A stretch of DNA of 32,491 bases from Chitinophagaceae bacterium (GCA_019247775.1 JAFBAN010000188.1:1-32491); one strand, 5' to 3'. Counted from the first letter of the stretch, positions 18,668 to 28,539 are shown. Notes: generated by a model not told the origin, from the sequence alone. Made by a program: numbers and translations.

Positions 18668-19669
18668 TTATTTGTTGGAATTTCTATAGTTCAGTTGAAA
18701 ACCTTTTTGTTGAGCAAAAAAGACTATTGTGCCAAAATTAATGCCATTCAATCGCCTATGGATATAGCAATATTGAAGCATACTAACGCTACCCTCTTCA
18801 TCATGATTTTCTAAATCCAACCTACATAAATCTAAAAAGTATTTTACCCCGACATCATAGGTAAAGGAATTAGCTATAGCCAAGGCAATTCTATACCATT
18901 CTTCGTAAGTAGAAGTAATCGAAATTCTTCTGCGTTTTAAAAAGTTCAATATTGAATGCATTGTCAACCTGTCGGCACTTGAATTTCTTCCTTTGGGATC
19001 ATTTAAAAGCAACTTTTCAGAGATTGTCAACGCCTGCTGATCTATGTGAACTACCGTGCCGATTTGCGAAACAGGTATATCCTTATTTACATCTACTAAA
19101 AGATCCTCAGAAAAAGAACTAAACGTTTCTTTCAAAAGCATTTTTTCATCAAAAGAGGAAAAGCAAAGTCGTGTTATGTCAGACCCGCTAACATCTACAA
19201 CGACATCATGCTTAACCTTGAATAGCTCGACAAAATAATTAAATACATACTTATGATATTCCATGGGTGTGCCAGTTGAGATTAAAGCTTTTAATCCCAC
19301 ACCAGAAGGTGAAATCCAAACAGCACAAACATGGTCGTGAATAAATAACTGTTCTTTTATTGTATTTATATCGACATTATTCGCCAAGTTATCAATGTCT
19401 AAAACTAAAAAGCCAGAATAAAATTGCAGGTCTGGAATAAGTCTGCGTGTTTTAAATTCAGCACTAAACGTGACAGCCGGTAACTTTTTCTTTAATTGAT
19501 TGTAGCGAACTTTGTCTTTTTTATAATAAAACCTAGCTTCAAGAATTTTGTCCTGATAGCCGCCAGTTCGAATTAAGTCTAATTCGTCAAGAATATTAGT
19601 TCGCGCTGACGAATCAAGTAGCGTTTGGAACCTGCTTACATTAATATTTTTTAATTCAGTTTGTTGCAT
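18668..19669 (-). CDS. VirE N-terminal domain / BT4734-like protein with PriCT-2-like C-terminal region
   Basis: KTRRLIPDLQFYSGFLVLDIDNL...CAVWISPSGVGLKALI...DITRLCFSSFDEKM; SILNFLKRRRISITSTYEEWYRIALAIAN. AT-rich relative to neighbours. Confidence 0.75.
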   Translation of the reverse strand: MQQTELKNINVSRFQTLLDSSARTNILDELDLIRTGGYQDKILEARFYYKKDKVRYNQLKKKLPAVTFSAEFKTRRLIPDLQFYSGFLVLDIDNLANNVDINTIKEQLFIHDHVCAVWISPSGVGLKALISTGTPMEYHKYVFNYFVELFKVKHDVVVDVSGSDITRLCFSSFDEKMLLKETFSSFSEDLLVDVNKDIPVSQIGTVVHIDQQALTISEKLLLNDPKGRNSSADRLTMHSILNFLKRRRISITSTYEEWYRIALAIANSFTYDVGVKYFLDLCRLDLENHDEEGSVSMLQYCYIHRRLNGINFGTIVFFAQQKGFQLNYRNSNK

Positions 19670-19833
19670 TATAATTTATATCTATATTTAGACTTAGAGC
19701 GATGAAGGTTTGGCGTTGAAAAACGTCAAGCAAGTTTAAGCGGGCTTTGATGATCGCCTCAATCTCCGCAAGTTAATGGGGCAACGTACGTTTATTTTGG
19801 TATTCAAAATTCCATCGCTCGAATTTTCCTTCT

Positions 19834-19994
19834 CCGCAGAGTGTCCGCTAACCGCTTAAACTGGAGCGTTCTCCGCAGATGTCTCTCGAAGAGGACTCTG
19901 CGGTGCACTCGCGGCGAGCATGCAACAACAATAAATGCCACTACTGAAGATGTGCGGCAACTGACCGCAGAAGTCTTTTTGGGAGACATCTGCG
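19834..19994. other. Intergenic region with interleaved inverted repeats (A-B-A'-B')
   Basis: A CCGCAGAGT 19834-19842; B CGCAGATGTCTC 19874-19885; A' ACTCTGCGG 19895-19903; B' GAGACATCTGCG 19983-19994. Confidence 0.65.
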
Positions 19995-20076
19995 TAGACC
20001 ATGCATAAAATGGGATAAGCGATAGAATTTTCGGTAGTTTTCAAACAGGCCTTACCAGCCGGCCGCAAATTCAGGA

Positions 20077-20577
20077 ATGATGAACTCAAAAAAATACCTC
20101 GAAATCTTCACCCACGCATTCCAATACCTGGACTCCAACCGCCTCCAGCAAATGCAACTCCAGGTCGCCGTCGGAGAAATTCTTGACAGCGTCTACCTTA
20201 AAATCTTCAAAACATCCTGGTGTCATCCAGCCGAAGATCCTTTGACTGCCAGGACAAGGATCTTCTTCTCCGTCTGGCTCAATGACGAGGCGCTCAGCGG
20301 ACAAAAACTGTTTTACAATATCCATGCTTTCAAACTAAGAGAACTTCCCGGGCATAAGATTGAGAGCAGAAAATTTGCGGTGCTATTCAGGAAAAACTTT
20401 GGGCCTTATACGTCAAGTTGGAAAAATGTGAGTGTTGCATTCGGCCCGCTAACGCTGATGGAAGGCTGGGTGCCAATAGACCCAGGCCATTTTCAACATG
20501 AGGTTGCCGGACTTGCAAATAAATTCTTAGAGATCGCGCCGCTGATAGATGATACGCTTGGCGCATTTAAGAAATAG
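20077..20577 (+). CDS. Hypothetical protein (166 aa)
   Basis: ORF MMNSKKYLEIFTHAFQYLDSNRLQQMQLQ...; protein-like composition, no recognised family. Confidence 0.55.
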   Translation: MMNSKKYLEIFTHAFQYLDSNRLQQMQLQVAVGEILDSVYLKIFKTSWCHPAEDPLTARTRIFFSVWLNDEALSGQKLFYNIHAFKLRELPGHKIESRKFAVLFRKNFGPYTSSWKNVSVAFGPLTLMEGWVPIDPGHFQHEVAGLANKFLEIAPLIDDTLGAFKK

Positions 20578-20625
20578 CGGGGAATGCTTTTATTGACTGG
20601 CCCGCCTCAGTCGCAAATTTTTTTT

Positions 20626-20727
20626 AACCGCAGAGGCGCAGAGACGCGGAGGCAGCCGCACAGTATTCACCATTCACCATTCACCATTCACCATTCACGC
20701 CTCACGTCTCACGTCTCACGCCTCACG
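20626..20727. repeat. Half CGCAGAGR repeat followed by heptamer tracts (ATTCACC)n and (TCTCACG)n
   Basis: AACCGCAGAGGCGCAGAGACGCGGAGGCA, then ATTCACCATTCACCATTCACCATTCACCATTCACG, then CCTCACGTCTCACGTCTCACGCCTCACG. Confidence 0.92.
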
Positions 20728-21223
20728 AAACCCCAGCCAATATCCGGTCAAGGTATTTCTTCCGATAATAATACTCCTTCACTTGCAGCAATTCTTCTTC
20801 GGAAGTAACACCTTCCTGATAATTCTTAATAATCGCTTCCACAGGTTCATAGATCTCGAGTTTAATATGGGCAATATCGTTTTGCAGCCGGGTGCGTTCT
20901 TCCGGCGTGGTGGCTTCGAGGGCCTGGTCGTTCAGGTCTAACATCTCCATCAGGAATTCCGGCGCAAGCTGATACTTTTCCTCTTCCTCCAGCAGTCCTT
21001 TCATTTTCAGCAGATACTTGATCGTTTCATCCGGGCTCTGAAAAACCTTGTACGCCATATTCAGCTGCGAAGCCTGCTCCAACGCCCGCAACTGTTCATC
21101 CTCCGAAGCCCGGCTATGAAAATCCGGATGGAACTGGCGGCTCAGCGCATAGAATTTCTGCCTTACCAGATCCTGGTCGGGTTGAAGGGTGGGGGGGATG
21201 TTGAATAATTCAAAATGATTCAT
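20723..21223 (-). CDS. hscB: Fe-S protein assembly co-chaperone HscB
   Basis: MNHFELFNIPPTLQPDQDLVRQKFYALSRQFHPDFH (J domain) and C-terminal HscB-like helical region. Confidence 0.9.
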   Translation of the reverse strand: MNHFELFNIPPTLQPDQDLVRQKFYALSRQFHPDFHSRASEDEQLRALEQASQLNMAYKVFQSPDETIKYLLKMKGLLEEEEKYQLAPEFLMEMLDLNDQALEATTPEERTRLQNDIAHIKLEIYEPVEAIIKNYQEGVTSEEELLQVKEYYYRKKYLDRILAGVS

Positions 21224-21230
21224 GAGGCTA

Positions 21231-21330
21231 AGTCTGGAGTTAGGAGTTAGGAGTCTGGAGTAGAGTTCAGGGTTAAGAGTTTTCGTTGAAAAAGTACTCC
21301 AGACTCCAGACTCCTAACTCCAGACTCGCC
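21231..21330. repeat. Inverted pair of (AGTCTGG/AGTTAGG) heptamer tracts
   Basis: 21231-21261 AGTCTGGAGTTAGGAGTTAGGAGTCTGGAGT pairs with 21296-21326 ACTCCAGACTCCAGACTCCTAACTCCAGACT with two mismatches. Confidence 0.92.
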
Positions 21331-21365
21331 ACTCATTCTGTCCTATATTTGGCGAAATTACAGCA

Positions 21366-22565
21366 ATGCTAATCATTGGGCTTATCAGAGAAGGAAAAAC
21401 TCCGGCGGATAACCGGGTGGCGCTGGCGCCTTCGCAGTGCCAGTGGCTGCAGCAGCATGTGCCGGGTGCCAAGATCATCGTACAGCCATCCGAAGTGCGC
21501 TGTTTTACCGACGAGGAGTACCGGCAGGCGGGCATAGAAGTATCCGATCGTCTCGAGGCCTGCGATCTATTACTAGGCATCAAGGAAGTTCCCGTGCCGC
21601 AGCTGATCCCCAATAAAAAATATATGTTCTTCTCCCATACCCGTAAAAAGCAGGCGCATAACCGCGAGATGATGCATGCAATGATGGACCAGGGCATCAC
21701 GCTGATCGACTACGAATGTCTCGAACATAAAGACGGGCAGCGCATCATCGGCTTCGGTTTTTTTGCCGGCATTGTCGGCGCGCACAATGGCATCATGGCC
21801 TATGGAACCCGCACCGGCGCTTATCATCTGGGCAGGGTAGGGGAAGTGAATGATTACCGCGAACTCATCCATACTTATTTTGGTATGAAACTGCCGGTGA
21901 TCAAGATCGCGGTTACGGGCACGGGCCGCGTGGCGCATGGCATACTCGAGATCATGAACCTGCTCGATATCCAGGAAGTGGAGCCCGAAGAATATACCGG
22001 CCGCTCATTCGATTATCCCGTGTATGTGCATCTCAAAGGCAGCGACCTGTACAGGCATGCGCAAAGCGGCCAGTACAACCGCGATGAATTTCATGCCCAT
22101 CCCGAACAATACCGCTGCGAGTTCGAAAAATATATTCCGCATACAGATATCCTCATGAACGGCATTTTCTGGGATCATGGCATTCCGCGTTTATTTTCTA
22201 TGGAGGCATTGAAGCGGACCGATTTCCGGATCCAGACCATCGCCGATATCACCGATGATAAGAATGGGAGCGTTCCCTGCAATCTCGGCGATGCAACCAT
22301 CGACGATCCGGTGTATGGGATCGATAAACTAACCGGCCGGAAGACAGCACCCTATTTACCAGGCAGCGTAGACATTATGGCCGTCGGTAATCTTCCCAAT
22401 GAATTGCCGCGGGATGCGAGCCGTTATTTCGGCGAACAACTCATGAAATATGTGCTGGACGATATCCGCAAAGGCAATACGGCAGCCATCGAAAGAGCAA
22501 CGATACTCGATGCAGGAAAGCTGACGGCGACATTCAGCTATCTCTCCGATTATGCGAAGCACTGA
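21366..22565 (+). CDS. Saccharopine dehydrogenase (Lys1-like) / alanine dehydrogenase-PNT superfamily oxidoreductase
   Basis: IGLIREGKTPADNRVALAPSQC, FFSHTRKKQAHNREMM, LIDYECL, KIAVTGTGRVAHGILEIM. Confidence 0.75.
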   Translation: MLIIGLIREGKTPADNRVALAPSQCQWLQQHVPGAKIIVQPSEVRCFTDEEYRQAGIEVSDRLEACDLLLGIKEVPVPQLIPNKKYMFFSHTRKKQAHNREMMHAMMDQGITLIDYECLEHKDGQRIIGFGFFAGIVGAHNGIMAYGTRTGAYHLGRVGEVNDYRELIHTYFGMKLPVIKIAVTGTGRVAHGILEIMNLLDIQEVEPEEYTGRSFDYPVYVHLKGSDLYRHAQSGQYNRDEFHAHPEQYRCEFEKYIPHTDILMNGIFWDHGIPRLFSMEALKRTDFRIQTIADITDDKNGSVPCNLGDATIDDPVYGIDKLTGRKTAPYLPGSVDIMAVGNLPNELPRDASRYFGEQLMKYVLDDIRKGNTAAIERATILDAGKLTATFSYLSDYAKH

Positions 22566-23285
22566 TCAGAGATTGAGATAGTAATCCCCCAGCAAATTCT
22601 TGAAATCAGCTGAGTAATCTTCGCCCTCGCGGATGCTGATGGAGCTATGCACTGTCGGGCCGGCTTCATCGCTGAACCATAACATCACCCGGAAAAAACC
22701 GTGGCTGGTGCTTTGCTTCACAGATACCATTTCTTTAGGGTATAAACCCGCCGCAGCTGCGCTGAGTATGCAATTTTCTTTTCGTTCATAAGGAAGTAAC
22801 ACTGCGAATACGCCGTCAGGCAATAAGTGGCGACTGGCTACGGCGATCAGTTCTTCCAGTTCCAGCATCTCACTGTGCAGGGCAAGATTGCGTTTGCTGT
22901 CGGGGCTGCGCAGGCTGTTCCCGAAAAAAGGCGGATTGGAAATGATCAGCTCGTATTGGCGGCCGAGATGGATCTTACGGATATCGCCCTGCAATACCTG
23001 CAACCTGTTCTTCCAGGGCGAGAGCTCGAAATTATCAGCAGCCTGTTCGGCCGCTGCCTCATCCAGTTCAACTGCATCGATGTGCAGGTTCGACTGCTGG
23101 GCCAGCATAAGGCTGAGCAGTCCTGTTCCGGCGCCGATATCGAGACAGTTTCGGAATTGATGCCCTTCCGTTTTCGATTTTGCCGCCACCCATGCGCCGA
23201 ACAAACAGGCATCGGTACACACTTTCATCGCACAATGATCCTGGTGTACCGTGAATTGCTTGAACTGGAAATAAGTGTTCGACAT
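22566..23285 (-). CDS. tRNA1(Val) (adenine(37)-N6)-methyltransferase (TrmN6/YfiC-like)
   Basis: FKQFTVHQDHCAMKVCTDACLFGAWV, DIGAGTGLLSLMLAQ, ISNPPFF. Confidence 0.87.
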   Translation of the reverse strand: MSNTYFQFKQFTVHQDHCAMKVCTDACLFGAWVAAKSKTEGHQFRNCLDIGAGTGLLSLMLAQQSNLHIDAVELDEAAAEQAADNFELSPWKNRLQVLQGDIRKIHLGRQYELIISNPPFFGNSLRSPDSKRNLALHSEMLELEELIAVASRHLLPDGVFAVLLPYERKENCILSAAAAGLYPKEMVSVKQSTSHGFFRVMLWFSDEAGPTVHSSISIREGEDYSADFKNLLGDYYLNL

Positions 23286-23311
23286 GCGGCACTGTTCTTC
23301 CCCGCAGGGAG

Positions 23312-23800
23312 TTAACGATTCAATTCGTTGAGCAGATCTTCAAGATCCAGCTGCTCCGTTACCATTTGCAGGTTGCCGGCAGCATCGTATGGCCACTGCT
23401 CTTTGGGTTTGTCCCAATACAATTCCACTCCATTCTGGTCCGGATCGTTCAGGTACAGCGCCTCAGAAACCCCGTGGTCTGAAGCACCGGTCAGCGGGTA
23501 CCGGGCATCTGCCAGTCTTTTCAGGATCGTAGCCAGGTCTTTGCGGGTAGGATAGAGGATGGCCGTATGGAACAGGCCGGCAGCGTGCACCGGCGCCGGT
23601 TTGGCATCTTTGCTGTACCAGGTGTTCAGACCGATATGGTGATGATAGCCACCGGCAGAAATAAAAGCCGCCTGAGTTCCATAGAGTTGCATCAGTTCGA
23701 AGCCCAGCAGACCCTGGTAAAAATCCAAGGCCCGCTGCAGGTCGGCCACTTTCAGGTGAATATGCCCGATACGGGTTTGGGCAGGCACTTTATATTCCAT
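23312..23800 (-). CDS. VOC family (glyoxalase/dioxygenase-like) protein
   Basis: IGHIHLKVADLQRALDFYQGLLGFEL...YHHHIGLNTW...SEALYLNDPDQNGVELYWD. Confidence 0.88.
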   Translation of the reverse strand: MEYKVPAQTRIGHIHLKVADLQRALDFYQGLLGFELMQLYGTQAAFISAGGYHHHIGLNTWYSKDAKPAPVHAAGLFHTAILYPTRKDLATILKRLADARYPLTGASDHGVSEALYLNDPDQNGVELYWDKPKEQWPYDAAGNLQMVTEQLDLEDLLNELNR

Positions 23801-24067
23801 TGTGCAAAGTTCGGGGAATTTATACGTTAAAATAGTTAACGTTTTTAATGTTTTTTTAAGGTTGCATAAACGATTGGATTATATCTTCGTAGTGTGTTCT
23901 TTACAGACTGTAGTCATTAGTCGGGCGAAAGTTTTGTAAAGTAACAGTATCCACCACAATCCATCCAATATCATCCTGACGGCATCCCCTGCCTGTCTCT
24001 TTAAAAGCCATACAGATCTTGAATTGCCGCCAGTCTATTGCTGAGCGGAAACCTAATGGAGAACCGC

Positions 24068-24493
24068 ATGCGTATTTCTACATTCAAAATTTACCGTTGC
24101 CTGCCGGCACTGCTTGTTATCGGGTTGATGCCTGCAGTACATGTAAACGGCCAAACAGCCAGCCAACCGGTTAACGCAGTTACCGCCAAGACGGCTGCAG
24201 TGAATACGATAGCGGATGCTGCTGCCGCCACTGCTATTAAGGTCCGCAGTTTTCCCAATCCTTTTATCGATAAGATTACTTTCACTGTTACTTCGCCCGT
24301 TTCCGGAAAAGGCGTACTGGAATTATACGATCTCACCGGAAGAAGGCTGGATCTGGTTTACCAGGGAGAATTTCAGGCAGGTGTTCCCAAGAACATCGAA
24401 TACAAAGTAAATCTCGCACCCCGCACCCCGATACTTTATAAATTCGGTATCGGCCTGAAGACCGTTACCAATATGATAATACGTTATAACTGA
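24068..24493 (+). CDS. Small secreted protein consisting almost entirely of a T9SS type A sorting (C-terminal) domain
   Basis: Signal peptide MRISTFKIYRCLPALLVIGLMPAVHVNGQ; VRSFPNPFIDKITFTVTSPVSGKGVLELYDLTGRRL...NMIIRYN. Confidence 0.75.
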   Translation: MRISTFKIYRCLPALLVIGLMPAVHVNGQTASQPVNAVTAKTAAVNTIADAAAATAIKVRSFPNPFIDKITFTVTSPVSGKGVLELYDLTGRRLDLVYQGEFQAGVPKNIEYKVNLAPRTPILYKFGIGLKTVTNMIIRYN

Positions 24494-24510
24494 TCGTCGC
24501 CTCTGTAAAT

Positions 24511-24546
24511 AAAAAAGATGCGGTCCTGCAGGGCCGCATCTTTTTT
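24511..24546. terminator. Bidirectional rho-independent terminator
   Basis: AAAAAAGATGCGG TCCTGCAGGG CCGCATCTTTTTT between convergent genes. Confidence 0.85.
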
Positions 24547-24562
24547 TTGATATCCTATAACG

Positions 24563-25327
24563 CTATTTATTATCAACAAACGAAGCCGCCAGGTACTCTT
24601 TGTTCAGGCGGGCGATATTGCTGAGCGAGATCTCTTTCGGACATGCAGCTTCGCAGGCGCCGGTATTGGTGCAGGCGCCGAAACCTTCTTTGTCCATCTG
24701 CGCCAGCATATTCACCACCCGGCTGCCGCGTTCCGGATCGCCCTGCGGCAGTAAAGCCAGGTGCGATACTTTAGCGCCAACGAACAACATGGCGCTGCTG
24801 TTCTTACAGGCGGCCACGCAGGCGCCACAGCCGATACACATGGCGGCAGCGAAAGCTTCATCGGCATTATTTTTCGGGATGGGGATCGCATTGCCATCAA
24901 CCGCATTGCCGGTATTCACGCTCACATAGCCGCCGGCCTGGATGATGCGGTCGAAAGCAGACCGGTCTACCATCAGGTCTTTTATCACCGGGAACGCATT
25001 GGCGCGCCAGGGTTCTACCACGATGGTATCACCATCCTTGAAGGCGCGCATATGCAGCTGGCAGGTGGTATTCGCATACCAGGGGCCATGGGGCTTGCCA
25101 TTGATATGCATGGAGCAGGCGCCGCAGATGCCTTCGCGGCAATCATGGTCGAAAGTGATCGGATCCTCGCCCGCGTGTACCAGCTGCTCGTTGAGCACAT
25201 CAAACATTTCCAGAAAGCTCATTTCACTCGAAATGTTCTCCACCCGGTATAGTTTGAACCCGCCTTTGGCTGCAGCGTTCTGCTGTCTCCACACTTTCAG
25301 GTTCAGGTTCATGCTGTAATGTTCCAT
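24563..25327 (-). CDS. sdhB: Succinate dehydrogenase/fumarate reductase iron-sulfur subunit
   Basis: [52 protein letters not shown]. Confidence 0.95.
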   Translation of the reverse strand: MEHYSMNLNLKVWRQQNAAAKGGFKLYRVENISSEMSFLEMFDVLNEQLVHAGEDPITFDHDCREGICGACSMHINGKPHGPWYANTTCQLHMRAFKDGDTIVVEPWRANAFPVIKDLMVDRSAFDRIIQAGGYVSVNTGNAVDGNAIPIPKNNADEAFAAAMCIGCGACVAACKNSSAMLFVGAKVSHLALLPQGDPERGSRVVNMLAQMDKEGFGACTNTGACEAACPKEISLSNIARLNKEYLAASFVDNK

Positions 25328-25348
25328 AATATTGATTTAATACAACTC

Positions 25349-25801
25349 CTAATTCCTTTTGCAATAGATCTGCACTTCATACACATTACCCCGTTCTTTC
25401 TCCGGTCTCACATTGGTAAAGTACAATGAATCCCTGTCGAGGTAATGAATATGATAAGCCATTGTGTTGCCTGATTCCGTATTCCTCACATTCAGCAGGG
25501 TATCGTTTACTTTGCTGTAAGTGTACCGCCTTGTCTTCTGGTCACTTGCCTGCCAATCGAAAATACTGTCCCTGGTGAACCGCAACCTGTCGCCACCCCC
25601 ATCTTCCACAAACGGCCCTTTCAACAGATCGTGATCATCGATACCATACATCGCATCCGAAAATCGTATGATCTTCCATTCACCCAGGAACGAAACAGGC
25701 AGCGCCTGCTTATTCTCCGTGCCGGCCTTTGCCGTGCCATTATTGTTGCAACCGGAGGCGATCGCAAGCAAACAGGCGCAACAAAGCAGCAGTCTGGGCA
25801 T
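25349..25801 (-). CDS. Putative lipoprotein, hypothetical
   Basis: Lipobox LLAIASGCNNN; start ATG overlaps the sdhA stop by 1 nt (TAATG). Confidence 0.8.
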   Translation of the reverse strand: MPRLLLCCACLLAIASGCNNNGTAKAGTENKQALPVSFLGEWKIIRFSDAMYGIDDHDLLKGPFVEDGGGDRLRFTRDSIFDWQASDQKTRRYTYSKVNDTLLNVRNTESGNTMAYHIHYLDRDSLYFTNVRPEKERGNVYEVQIYCKRN

Positions 25802-27774
25802 TATTTATAGTTACGTTGTGTTGGCTTGATCACATCGTATTTCAATTCCTCTTTGTGCAGGGTCCAGTTGTTGTCGCCGGTCATTTCCCACGCGGCCACA
25901 TACATATAGCCCGCATCATCGCGCAGCGCTTCACCTTCCTCGGTCTGGAACTCCTCGCGAAAATGCCCGCCGCAGCTCTCATTCCTGTTCAGGGCATCGA
26001 TGCACATCAGTTCACCCAGCTCAATGAAATCCGCTACCCGGTTGGCTTTATCCAGTTCCGGATTCATTTCATTGATACCGCCGGGGATCCGCACATCGCT
26101 CCAGAACTCTTTCTTCAGCGACTGGATCTCGGTGATGGCCTGTTTCAATCCTTCGGCATTTCGGGCCATACCGCATTTTTCCCACATGATCTTACCGAGC
26201 CGCTTATGGAAACTCTCTACACTCTGTTTGCCTTTGATGTTCATCAGGGTATTGATCCTGTCCGATACTGATTGCTCGGCCGCAGCAAAAGCAGGATGCG
26301 AAGTATCGATGGCCTTTGCATAGATCTCATCGGCGAGATGATTACCGATGGTGTAAGGGATCACGAAATATCCATCGGCCAGTCCCTGCATCAGCGCAGA
26401 AGCGCCGAGACGATTGGCGCCATGGTCGCTGAAATTGGCTTCGCCCAGTGAATATAATCCGGCAATATTGGTCTGCAGTTCATAGTCCACCCATAATCCG
26501 CCCATGGTATAGTGAACGGCGGGGTAGATGCGCATCGGCACTTCATACGGGTTTTCGCCGGTGATCTTTTCGTACATGTCGAACAGGTTCCCGTATTTCT
26601 CTTTCACCACTTCCTTGCCGAGTACGATGATCTCGGCTTCGCTCAGATCGCTGCGGCCTTCTTTGCCCGCTTCTATTTTTCCGTAACGGATGATCGCCGC
26701 GCTGAAATCGAGGTATACCGCCTGCTTGCTGCTGCCCACGCCATAACCTTCATCACATCTTTCTTTGGCCGCCCGCGACGCCACATCTCGCGGCACCAGG
26801 TTACCGAATGCGGGGTACCTTCTTTCGAGATAGTAATCCCTTTCATCTTCGGGGATCTCATTCGGCCTGCGGGTATCGCCTTTCTGTTTTGGTACCCAGA
26901 TCCGGCCATCGTTGCGCAGCGATTCAGACATGAGCGTCAGCTTCGACTGGTGATCACCGCTTACGGGGATACAGGTAGGGTGGATTTGTGTGAAACATGG
27001 ATTGGCAAAATACGCGCCCTGCTTATGCGCTTTCCAGGCAGCCGTTACATTACTGCCCATGGCGTTGGTGGACAAGTAGAATACATTGCCATAACCGCCA
27101 CTGCACAACAGTACGGCATGACCGAAATGCCTTTCCAGTTTTCCATTCACCAGGTCGCGGGCGATGATGCCCCGCACTTTGCCATCGATCTTAACGAGCT
27201 CGAGCATTTCATGGCGACTGTACATTTTCACATTGCCCAGCGCCACCTGCCGCTCAAGGGCCTGGTAAGCGCCTATCAGCAATTGCTGACCGGTCTGTCC
27301 GGCTGCATAAAAAGTTCTCTGTACCTGTGTGCCGCCGAAGGAGCGGTTACTGAGCAGGCCGCCGTATTCGCGCGCAAAAGGAACGCCCTGTGCCACGCAC
27401 TGGTCTATGATATTGGCGCTTACCTCAGCCAGCCGATGCACATTGGCTTCGCGTGAACGGTAGTCGCCGCCTTTGATGGTATCGTAAAACAAACGGAAAA
27501 CGCTGTCGCCATCGTTCTGGTAATTCTTGGCCGCATTGATGCCGCCCTGCGCCGCAATGGAATGCGCGCGGCGTGGTGAATCCTGGAAGCAGAATGCTTT
27601 CACCTTATACCCCAGTTCGCCGAGCGAAGCCGCAGCCGAAGCGCCTGCCAGTCCGGTACCGATCACGATCACTTCCAGCTTACGCTTATTGGCGGGGTTC
27701 ACCAGTTTGCAGTGCCCCTTATAATCGGTCCATTTTTCTTCTAAGCGGCCGGAAGGAATTTTCGCATCTAACAT
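25801..27774 (-). CDS. sdhA: Succinate dehydrogenase/fumarate reductase flavoprotein subunit
   Basis: [59 protein letters not shown]. Start taken at [15 protein letters not shown] (27774), excluding the repeat-derived extension. Confidence 0.95.
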   Translation of the reverse strand: MLDAKIPSGRLEEKWTDYKGHCKLVNPANKRKLEVIVIGTGLAGASAAASLGELGYKVKAFCFQDSPRRAHSIAAQGGINAAKNYQNDGDSVFRLFYDTIKGGDYRSREANVHRLAEVSANIIDQCVAQGVPFAREYGGLLSNRSFGGTQVQRTFYAAGQTGQQLLIGAYQALERQVALGNVKMYSRHEMLELVKIDGKVRGIIARDLVNGKLERHFGHAVLLCSGGYGNVFYLSTNAMGSNVTAAWKAHKQGAYFANPCFTQIHPTCIPVSGDHQSKLTLMSESLRNDGRIWVPKQKGDTRRPNEIPEDERDYYLERRYPAFGNLVPRDVASRAAKERCDEGYGVGSSKQAVYLDFSAAIIRYGKIEAGKEGRSDLSEAEIIVLGKEVVKEKYGNLFDMYEKITGENPYEVPMRIYPAVHYTMGGLWVDYELQTNIAGLYSLGEANFSDHGANRLGASALMQGLADGYFVIPYTIGNHLADEIYAKAIDTSHPAFAAAEQSVSDRINTLMNIKGKQSVESFHKRLGKIMWEKCGMARNAEGLKQAITEIQSLKKEFWSDVRIPGGINEMNPELDKANRVADFIELGELMCIDALNRNESCGGHFREEFQTEEGEALRDDAGYMYVAAWEMTGDNNWTLHKEELKYDVIKPTQRNYK

Positions 27775-27808
27775 ATAGGACGGTTTGTCGTTTGATAGTT
27801 TTGGAATT

Positions 27809-27873
27809 GTGGATCGTGAATCGTGAGACGTCAGTCGTGAGAAGAGATGGTTTGTCTCACGTTTCACGGCTCA
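27809..27873. repeat. Heptamer tracts (GTGAATC/GTGAGAC)n with inverted (GTCTCAC)n
   Basis: 27809-27843 GTGGATC GTGAATC GTGAGAC GTCAGTC GTGAGAA; 27854-27873 GTCTCAC GTTTCAC GGCTCA. Confidence 0.85.
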
Positions 27874-28539
27874 TACCCAACCCAGGTAAAAACTCACAGG
27901 CATCATGGCAAAAGCCAGCGGTACGATGATGGCGAATGCATAGCCTATGGTGCTGAGCAGGGTATTGTATTTTTTGTTGTGCACGCCGATGGTGCGGAAT
28001 GCGCTCTGGAAACCATGGGCGAGATGGTAGCCTAACGAAAGGCAGCCCAGCACATACAGGATCACCACCCAGAGCTCGCTGAATTCCACCCTCATTTTAT
28101 CGAACAGGTTGATCTCCGGTCCCAGCAGAAAACCCTGGCTCACCCGGTTGGGCAGCCAGAAATCGGAGATATGCACTACGAGAAATAACAGGATGATGGT
28201 GCCCAGCAGGCCCATGCTGCGGCTGTACCATTTACTGCCCCTGTTGCCGAAATCCACCGCATAGCCCTGCGATCTTTTGCTTTGATTGGAAAAACTGAGC
28301 ATATAGCCCTGGATAATATGCAGCAGCAGGCCTGCAAACAACCCGATCTCCAACACCCTCGGCACCCAGTTGCCACCCATGAAATGCGCGGCCTGCGTAA
28401 ACATTACCCCGTTATCGCCGGCCCAGATACAAGCGTTCAAACCAACATGGATGATCAGGAAAAGAATGAGAAAGATACCTGTAAAACCCATCACCAGTTT
28501 CTTTCCGACAGAGGATGTAAAGACTTGTTTCCAGGTCAT
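27871..28539 (-). CDS. sdhC: Succinate dehydrogenase cytochrome b subunit
   Basis: Upstream of sdhA; VGKKLVMGFTGIFLILFLIIHVGLNA, LHIIQGYML, HLAHGFQSAFRTIG. Confidence 0.92.
   Translation of the reverse strand: MTWKQVFTSSVGKKLVMGFTGIFLILFLIIHVGLNACIWAGDNGVMFTQAAHFMGGNWVPRVLEIGLFAGLLLHIIQGYMLSFSNQSKRSQGYAVDFGNRGSKWYSRSMGLLGTIILLFLVVHISDFWLPNRVSQGFLLGPEINLFDKMRVEFSELWVVILYVLGCLSLGYHLAHGFQSAFRTIGVHNKKYNTLLSTIGYAFAIIVPLAFAMMPVSFYLGWV

Noticed and set aside
19804-20089. Minus-strand ORFs of 61 and 77 aa in the 19.8-20.1 kb region
   Set aside because: Mutually overlapping, repeat-like translation; better explained as non-coding inverted repeats.
20584-20808. 74-aa ORF SIHHSPFTIHHSRLTSHVSRLT
   Set aside because: Translation of repeats running into hscB antisense.
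26512-27456. 314-aa ORF antisense to sdhA
   Set aside because: Shadow ORF of a clearly conserved gene.
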